A DNA stretch of 6,031 nt from Lachnospiraceae bacterium (lineage in GTDB: Bacteria; Bacillota; Clostridia; Lachnospirales; Lachnospiraceae), in contig JAFVAA010000957.1 in assembly GCA_017476305.1 (NCBI GenBank), positions 1 to 6,031 on the forward strand. The letters are read 5' to 3'. Positions 1-4,152 of the stretch are shown here, in pieces. Every line of letters starts with the position of its first letter. Position 1 is the first letter of the stretch. Below the pieces are notes generated by a model. The model searched no databases. It had not been told where the DNA came from and saw only the letters and a list, made by a program, of their open reading frames with translations. The position numbers and the translations under genes are program-made.

Positions 1-535
1 ATTTTTCCATTTGCAAATCTATCAGTTCCTTTTCTTTTCTGTGCTTTTTCTGTAATTTCCACTCCTTGATTTTGTCCTGATATTCGTCTATTCTATCCTC
101 GATTTCCGTATCTGCTACTGACCGTCCTTGTGTCATGTATCGCTTATAATCTTTTAAGTTATGCTTTTTCTTAAACTCATACAGAAAATCGAGAATTATT
201 TTCCTTTCTTCCACAGATGCAACGACAATATTTCCACCATTTCTGTACCAGTACAGATACCCTGTGAGATAATTGATTGCTCCTGTCTTCCATTTTGTCT
301 TATTTGTTGTCAAATCCTGTGTTATATAGTCTTCCGACTGACAGAACGTCCGGAATGCAGGTTTCAATTCTTTTTTCTCTGCGTGAAAAAAGTTTATAAT
401 CAATGTGTCAATGCCATTTACGTCCTGTCTGCTCGCTGTCGCAAGGTAACACATGTGAGGTACCAGCAACAGCATTTCCCTGTTCTTATCCGTGAGTACC
501 GGTCTTGGTATAGCCGATAATGCTCTTTTATCCAC
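1..535 (-). CDS. PcfJ-like protein, N-terminal 178 codons (3' end cut by the window edge)
   Basis: From GTG at 535-533 a frame stays open to the left edge. The start is supported by AGGGAGG (550-544), which overlaps the upstream TAG stop and lies 8 nt before the GTG; the gap between genes is 13 nt. The protein begins VDKRALSAIPRPVLTDKN. It continues with FRTFCQSEDYITQDLTTNK, TKWKTGAINYLTG and a basic helical region EYQDKIKEWKLQKKHRKEK followed by LIDLQMEK. The IPRP start, the YITQDL/TKW block and the coiled KHRK segment fit the N-terminal part of PcfJ-like proteins as I remember them. These continue with a Cys-rich motif and a larger C-terminal domain that is outside the window. PcfJ proteins are of unknown biochemical function and accompany PcfK in conjugative elements and phages. 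No stop or frameshift is seen in the visible part. Confidence 0.72.
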   Translation of the reverse strand, partial: MDKRALSAIPRPVLTDKNREMLLLVPHMCYLATASRQDVNGIDTLIINFFHAEKKELKPAFRTFCQSEDYITQDLTTNKTKWKTGAINYLTGYLYWYRNGGNIVVASVEERKIILDFLYEFKKKHNLKDYKRYMTQGRSVADTEIEDRIDEYQDKIKEWKLQKKHRKEKELIDLQMEK

Positions 536-543
536 GTAAACCG

Positions 544-550
544 CCTCCCT
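544..550 (-). promoter_or_regulatory. Ribosome binding site deciding the GTG start of the PcfJ-like gene
   Basis: AGGGAGG overlaps the TAG stop (551-549) of the PcfK-like gene and is followed by CGGTTTAC and GTG. No ATG lies at suitable spacing, so GTG at 535-533 is the start. The overlap of stop and ribosome site suggests coupled translation of the pcfK-pcfJ pair. Confidence 0.7.
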
Positions 551-1517
551 ACATTCCCATCATGGAAAAGAAATCCATCTGTCCATCTATTTCCTTGGAG
601 TTTTTCTTTGGCTTTGGTGCTTCAGTTTTCTTTGGCTCATCTTTTTTCTTTTCCTTCTGCTCTTTCTTTTTCGGTTCCTGCTGTTTCTTCTCAGCCGCTT
701 TTTTCCGTCGCTCCTCTGCCTTTTTCTTTCGTTCTTCAGCTTCTTTGGCTTTCTTTTCTTCTTCTGCCTTATCGTCTTTGTGGTAATAATCCTCTGCCCA
801 TTCATAGACTACTTCGTCCCGAATATATGCACTGGTGCCCTTGGAATTTGCCCTTGCCTGTGCATAAATGTAATCAAAACATTTTTTATATGTTTTATGA
901 TCCTGCACCACATCCTCTGCCAATCCCAAGTCCTCTTCACAGCGTTTCAGAAGATATTCAATGATTGGCTCTGCAAATGACTTATCCGCAGCCTTTTTCA
1001 GTTCACTTTCGAGCTTCTTTTTTGCCTGCTTTTTTATTTCTTCCGGACTTGCCGGCTTCGTTTCTTTTTTCGTTACACTATCTTCCTTAACAGGCTCGTC
1101 ACTCGATTTCTTCAATTCGTCCATCACATATTCATAGTCTTTTTCAAGCCGTTTGTTTTCTACATCAAAGAGCGTGTTACCATCCACATCATAGAAAACC
1201 GTTACTTCTTCACGTTTCAAAACCTTGTATGTAACGCCGTCCGAAACAACCTCTGCCTCTGCATCCTCGCTGGAATATGCAGTCTGCAAATATTCACGAA
1301 TCAGATTTCCTTTTCCGATTCCATAAGCATTATCATTTTCTCTTACGCTTTCTACTGCAAAATGCTGAATTTCCGGTGAGTAAGTAAAATGTGGGATATT
1401 CTTTTTCATCCCCTGCCTTACTTCATTCCATGTTTCTGAATGCAAAGCCTCTTTGCTTTTTTCTGATATTTCTAGTGGACTGTGATTAAATCCCTGTTCC
1501 AATTTCTTTTCTTCCAT
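549..1517 (-). CDS. PcfK-like / AcrIIA9-family protein with Lys/Glu-rich tail
   Basis: The 322-residue protein starts at an ATG with an excellent ribosome site, AAGGAGGT (1530-1523), inside the end of the methylase-like gene. Residues 1-135 form an unrecognised domain, partly beta-rich (DGVTYKVLKREEVTVFYDVDG, 93-113). Residues 180-249 look like the PcfK/AcrIIA9 domain: FAEPIIEYLLKRCEED, YKKCFDYIYAQAR, then DEVVYEWAEDYYHKDD. A highly charged Lys/Glu/Arg helix or disordered tail follows (250-308). The C-terminus ends GQMDFFSMMGM, resembling a sliding-clamp-binding peptide. PcfK was named from the conjugative plasmid pCF10, and AcrIIA9 is a reported inhibitor of type II-A Cas9 with a PcfK-like sequence. 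The downstream PcfJ-like gene supports the family call, since pcfK and pcfJ commonly pair. Inhibition of Cas9 by this copy is inference. Confidence 0.75.
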   Translation of the reverse strand: MEEKKLEQGFNHSPLEISEKSKEALHSETWNEVRQGMKKNIPHFTYSPEIQHFAVESVRENDNAYGIGKGNLIREYLQTAYSSEDAEAEVVSDGVTYKVLKREEVTVFYDVDGNTLFDVENKRLEKDYEYVMDELKKSSDEPVKEDSVTKKETKPASPEEIKKQAKKKLESELKKAADKSFAEPIIEYLLKRCEEDLGLAEDVVQDHKTYKKCFDYIYAQARANSKGTSAYIRDEVVYEWAEDYYHKDDKAEEEKKAKEAEERKKKAEERRKKAAEKKQQEPKKKEQKEKKKDEPKKTEAPKPKKNSKEIDGQMDFFSMMGM

Positions 1518-2334
1518 AGGTTACCTCCTTCTTTTCAAAATCGAAAAACATATAAAAGCGCTCTTTTTCCACTGTTTTTTTGGTGGTTGCAGTTCCACAC
1601 ATAAGTTTCATTCTTTCAAAAATTTTCCTGTATTCCCAAATCTCACTCTGAAACATTGGTGTGTACCATAATTCCTGTCCCTCTTTTTCCTGTGGAAACA
1701 AAACGTGCCCTGTCAAAGGATTGGTCAGCGTATTACCTATGCAGACATATCCGGGACACCCGATAAGCGACAATTGTATGTAACACATCATCCCAGCCAC
1801 TCTGTCAATATCCTGCCCCACGAATACAGCATGGTTTTGGAAATTGTACTGTGTGCTTTTCATATTGTTTGCAGCTGCTATCAGAGTTGCTCCTGCTCCG
1901 CATGCCGGGTCGCATATACTGATATACCCTTTTTCCCGTATTTGATTCTCCAAATCACCACAACTTATTTTTGCCATTGCTTCGCAAACAGAGTATGGGG
2001 TAAAAAACTGTCCTTTCCAGTGATTTCCAAGATTTAATTTCATAAACATCTCTCCAAGAAAATCCTGATCCGGATTGTTTTCCAATGCCATGACTATAAT
2101 TCCCGCTATTTTTGCAGGAACTTCAACAGAACCAAGCCTCCTGATGCACTCTTCGTATTCCTTTTCCCTTGCTTCATAATGTTCCGGTGTCCGGTCCATA
2201 ACATTACTAAGTGAGCATGCCATAGCGCTCATTAAATCTGCCCACACCTGCCACGAACTTCTGGATACGCAAAGTTGTTTGAATACTTCCATAAATTCCT
2301 TTTCGGTACCTTGTACTATTTCTGATTTTTTCAT
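1486..2334 (-). CDS. N6-adenine DNA methyltransferase-like protein (HsdM-type fold), atypical motif IV
   Basis: The 282-residue protein has an N-terminal helical region (1-90), then GQFFTPYSVCEAMAK (108-122), typical of HsdM-like N6-methylases. Motif I is DPACGAGATL (142-151), the S-adenosylmethionine-binding loop. Next comes VGQDIDRVAGMMCYIQLSLIG (172-192), where D175 would contact the cofactor. Where HsdM has the catalytic NPPF/Y (motif IV) this protein reads GNTLTNPLTG (200-209), so the canonical catalytic motif is absent or altered. No specificity (HsdS) or restriction (HsdR) gene is visible. Its ATG lies 10 nt after the DnaC-like stop, with AGGAGGTG (2346-2339) overlapping that stop codon. 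Its last 32 nt overlap the next gene. Known orphan phage or ICE methylases protect against host restriction or mark origins. Here it could be an unusual active enzyme or a non-catalytic DNA/SAM-binding relative. Confidence 0.82.
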   Translation of the reverse strand: MKKSEIVQGTEKEFMEVFKQLCVSRSSWQVWADLMSAMACSLSNVMDRTPEHYEAREKEYEECIRRLGSVEVPAKIAGIIVMALENNPDQDFLGEMFMKLNLGNHWKGQFFTPYSVCEAMAKISCGDLENQIREKGYISICDPACGAGATLIAAANNMKSTQYNFQNHAVFVGQDIDRVAGMMCYIQLSLIGCPGYVCIGNTLTNPLTGHVLFPQEKEGQELWYTPMFQSEIWEYRKIFERMKLMCGTATTKKTVEKERFYMFFDFEKKEVTYGRKEIGTGI

Positions 2335-2344
2335 GCTGCACCTC

Positions 2345-3100
2345 CTAAAAATTCAACCGATAATTCAATTCTTTTCCTCGGAATTGGATTATGTTTCCTC
2401 TGCACATTTCTATGATTCTGCTACCTATAGCCTCATCAAATACCAAAAGGTCATTTGGTTCTTTTTCTGTGCTGATGATAATTGGCATATTGTTCATATA
2501 ACGGTAATTCACAATCTCGTACATGATGTTGACATCTGATTCCGTCAGCCTGCCTTTTAGCAAATCGTCGATATACAGAACCCTTGCCGCTGTGTATTTC
2601 GTCAGTTCCCTGTTATAACCGTTTTCGTCAATGATATTCTGCTTTAGTTTAGTTAGCGCATTTCGATATGGCATATAATTGACTGCGATTCCTCTGTTCA
2701 TTAGTTCGCCACATATCGCAGTCCCAAGATGCGTCTTTCCTGCTCCGACCTGTCCGCAAAACATAATGGAATTATGCCTGTGATGCTCCGTCTGTTCGAA
2801 ATTTGTCACAAACTGCATTGCCCTGTCTTTGGCGTTGGAAAGCTGTGCATTGTTCCCGGTTGAAAAATTGTCAAACGTTTTTGACTGGAACTCTGCAGAT
2901 ATTCCACTGTTCCTTATTAGTTCCTTCGCTTGTCGAATGGCAAAGCAATCACACCGATACGCATATTCGTAACCGTTTTTATCCTGCCGATACAGCCACC
3001 CTGTATCTTTGCACCTAGGGCAATCATACTGATTGTCGGGGGATTTATTGGCTGAACGATTCCTCATAATCCTTTTCGTTAATTCATTCAGTTTATCCAT
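2345..3100 (-). CDS. DnaC-like AAA+ helicase loader
   Basis: The 251-residue protein has the layout of phage/ICE DnaC-type loaders. Near the N-terminus is a zinc-binding motif CPRC (27-30) paired with CDC (50-52). The AAA+ core carries Walker A GQVGAGKTHLG (116-126), Walker B VLYIDDL (174-180), a sensor-1 strand PIIISTE (206-212) and a GSRIIEMC segment (226-233) whose Arg228 is the likely arginine finger. The family loads the replicative DnaB/DnaC-type helicase onto the origin-bound initiator. The ATG overlaps the end of the replisome organiser by 8 nt, and AGGGGTGA (3113-3106) lies 5 nt upstream of it, so the two genes are very probably translationally coupled partners. All expected ATPase motifs are present and the length is normal. 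It could equally be called IstB-like by fold, but the zinc motif and neighbour favour DnaC. Confidence 0.93.
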   Translation of the reverse strand: MDKLNELTKRIMRNRSANKSPDNQYDCPRCKDTGWLYRQDKNGYEYAYRCDCFAIRQAKELIRNSGISAEFQSKTFDNFSTGNNAQLSNAKDRAMQFVTNFEQTEHHRHNSIMFCGQVGAGKTHLGTAICGELMNRGIAVNYMPYRNALTKLKQNIIDENGYNRELTKYTAARVLYIDDLLKGRLTESDVNIMYEIVNYRYMNNMPIIISTEKEPNDLLVFDEAIGSRIIEMCRGNIIQFRGKELNYRLNF

Positions 3101-3995
3101 TCAAATCACCCCTGTTTTCATGCAAAAGACGGTTTAGGACATCCGGACTGTACCCGCTCTCTGGTTGCCTCTGCTGATACGGACCATTATCAGGCATTTT
3201 CCGATATCCTTTATCCTGCTCCCTTGCAAGCCATGAATTGACAAATTTTGTAATTCCCCGTCTGGTTTTCCTCTTTTTGGGATTTGAAATACACCACGCC
3301 CGCATCACGTTGAACTGTTGCTTTACATCCACATTTGGGTAAAGTCTTACGTATTCTGCGAATAATGCTTCCGTTGGTCTCCATTCCGTTCCGTCATTGA
3401 GGATAATTGCCTCTACATCTGCCTCCGGTTCGGAGGTCTGTTTACCAGAGCTCCGAGCAAGAGTATTTATATTCTCTATACTCTTATCTCTAATCTCTAT
3501 ACTCTTATCTCTATACTCTGGTGGATTTTTGTCGGATATTTGTCCGACATTTGTCCGGTCATTTGTCGGGACATTTGTCCCATCATCATTTACGGAAAGC
3601 CTTTGTTTCTCGGCTTCTATGGATTTTCGATAACTCCGTTTTCGGTCTGCTTCACTAGAGCTCTGACCTATAAAATTTTGAATGTCGAGCATATAAATTG
3701 CTCCGTTATCCAAAATTTCTATGAAGCCCATCTGCTCAAAAATCTTCATTGCCCGTTCTACCGTTCCAACCTGATGGTTGGTGATAGTAGCAATCATATC
3801 CGGTGTATATGGAACGATTCCCCTGTACATCAAACGTCCTTCCTGTCGAAGGCTTTGTAGATATAATTTCAAGAGAATATCGCTATACACATAACCATCT
3901 TTCATGGCCTGCAACAGTTTCATATCATCAGAATCAAAGAACCCTTCTTTCAGTTTGAGATAGTAATATTTCTTATTGTCCGCTATTTGTCTCAC
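3093..3995 (-). CDS. Phage-type replisome organiser / replication initiator (Phage_rep_org_N family)
   Basis: The N-terminal part (residues 5-125), beginning ADNKKYYYLKLKEGFFDSDD, matches the winged-helix replisome-organiser domain of Firmicutes phages and related elements. It includes the typical PYTPDMIATITNHQVGTVERA helix-turn-helix-like stretch (62-82). A low-complexity linker (about 136-190) contains the heptad repeat RDKSIEI/RDKSIEN and is encoded by tandem DNA repeats described separately. The C-terminal domain (about 200-262, with LYPNVDV, MRAW, NPKKRKTRRGITKFVNSWL) resembles the DnaD/organiser C-terminus that contacts the helicase loader. The protein would bind the element's origin and recruit the DnaC-like loader encoded immediately downstream, with which it overlaps by 8 nt (ATGGATAA). 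The start is uncertain: GTG at 3995 gives 300 aa, whereas the Shine-Dalgarno position and family alignment favour ATA at 3986 (297 aa). Confidence 0.88.
   Translation of the reverse strand: MRQIADNKKYYYLKLKEGFFDSDDMKLLQAMKDGYVYSDILLKLYLQSLRQEGRLMYRGIVPYTPDMIATITNHQVGTVERAMKIFEQMGFIEILDNGAIYMLDIQNFIGQSSSEADRKRSYRKSIEAEKQRLSVNDDGTNVPTNDRTNVGQISDKNPPEYRDKSIEIRDKSIENINTLARSSGKQTSEPEADVEAIILNDGTEWRPTEALFAEYVRLYPNVDVKQQFNVMRAWCISNPKKRKTRRGITKFVNSWLAREQDKGYRKMPDNGPYQQRQPESGYSPDVLNRLLHENRGDLNG
3422..3436. repeat. GC-rich perfect inverted repeat flanking the AT-rich tract
   Basis: CCTCCG-GTT-CGGAGG has two perfect 6-bp arms around a 3-base loop. It encodes part of the linker (SEPEA) of the replisome organiser. 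It has no following U-tract on either strand, so it is not an intrinsic terminator. Its position about 25 bp beyond the AT-rich repeats makes it a possible structural element of the candidate origin, but chance is not excluded. Confidence 0.4.
3473..3519 (-). repeat. AT-rich 20-bp direct repeats next to the iterons (candidate unwinding element)
   Basis: The plus-strand 20-mer starting TCTCTATACTCTTATCTC occurs exactly at 3473-3492 and 3494-3513 (21-bp period). A third partial copy, TCTCTATACTCT, lies at 3508-3519. The 21-bp period equals seven codons and encodes the heptad RDKSIE(I/N). The tract abuts a further AT-rich stretch (3464-3473). GAGTAT at 3461-3466 and ATACTC at 3478-3483 form an inverted repeat. 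It lies about 3 bp from the iterons on their downstream side with respect to the gene, like the AT-rich segment beside the lambda O-binding iterons. Confidence 0.75.
3523..3581 (-). repeat. Five tandem 11-12 bp iteron-like repeats (GACAAAT core) inside the replisome organiser gene
   Basis: On the plus strand the core (A/T)TTTGTC ends at 3533, 3544, 3555, 3567 and 3579, a spacing of 11, 11, 12 and 12 bp, close to one helical turn. Several copies are dyads of the form GACA-TT-TGTC. The best is GGGACATTTGTCCC (3568-3581), with perfect 6-bp arms around a 2-bp centre. The change of period from 12 to 11 shifts the codon register, so the DNA repeat is conserved more strictly than the peptide (GTNVPTNDRTNVGQISDKN). 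Helically phased sites of this kind fit initiator-binding iterons. Binding is inferred. Confidence 0.75.
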
Positions 3996-4125
3996 CTCTT
4001 TCTTTTCTCGGGTTCGGGCTTATGAGCGTACTTGGCATTATACCGTTGGGTTTTGGCTGTGGGAGGAAGTCACACTGCCGCAAGGTCACTCTTCGCCCTC
4101 TTTTAAAGCTGCTTACTACTGACAT
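3973..4125 (-). CDS. Possible small protein (50 aa) overlapping the replisome organiser start
   Basis: An ATG-started frame of 50 codons fills most of the gap between the SbcC-like gene and the replisome organiser. It ends with TAA at 3975-3973, 23 nt inside the GTG-started organiser frame. The predicted peptide is basic and Pro-rich (for example FKRGRRVTLRQCDF, LPQPKPNGIMPSTL) with no membrane segment. The ATG has only a weak upstream ribosome site. An internal GTG (4089-4087) has AGAGGG six bases upstream and would give a 38-residue product. The stretch looks richer in GC than the flanking genes. If translated, its stop would bring ribosomes directly onto the start region of the next gene, as in a leader peptide giving translational coupling. 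I do not recognise the family, and it may be a chance ORF. Confidence 0.35.
   Translation of the reverse strand: MSVVSSFKRGRRVTLRQCDFLPQPKPNGIMPSTLISPNPRKERGETNSGQ
3991..3999 (-). promoter_or_regulatory. Strong Shine-Dalgarno overlapping the annotated GTG start of the replisome organiser
   Basis: The coding strand reads AAGAGGTGAGACAAATAGCG. AGAGGTGAG is a near-perfect anti-SD complement, but it contains the GTG (3995-3993) that would be annotated as the start. Standard spacing from this site falls on codon 4, ATA (3986-3984), followed by GCGGACAATAAG (ADNK). Related proteins, as I recall them, usually begin M-A-(D/E)-N-K-K-Y-Y. The site therefore argues for initiation at ATA, or at a mutated ATG. 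The GTG would have to rely on the weaker purine run GAGAAAAGAAAG. Confidence 0.6.
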
Positions 4126-4152
4126 TCTTTATTTAGCAAACTCCCGATGGTC

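Noticed and set aside
161..520. Plus-strand 119-aa ORF near the left edge
   Set aside because: Antisense to the PcfJ-like N-terminus, which has a good ribosome site and family-like sequence; the plus-strand product is a Cys/Phe-rich shadow.
520..786. Plus-strand ORF rich in Phe/Ser (88 aa)
   Set aside because: It is the antisense shadow of the Lys/Glu-rich tail of the PcfK-like gene; T-rich complement of AAA/GAA codons yields Phe/Ser runs. No ribosome site or recognisable domain.
587..805. Minus-strand Arg/Lys-rich 72-aa frame
   Set aside because: Shifted frame within the low-complexity charged tail of the PcfK-like gene; composition follows from the A-rich repeats.
3422..3436. GC-rich stem-loop as an intrinsic terminator
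   Set aside because: No U-tract follows on either strand and it lies within a coding region.
3464..3581. CRISPR array interpretation of the repeat tract
   Set aside because: Units are 11-12 bp tandem and 20-21 bp tandem without unique spacers, and they lie in an intact coding frame.
4037..4042. TATAAT on the minus strand upstream of the replisome organiser, as a promoter -10
   Set aside because: At 17-bp spacing the -35 position reads CTCCCA, far from TTGACA. A single hexamer is not enough evidence, though an internal promoter cannot be excluded.
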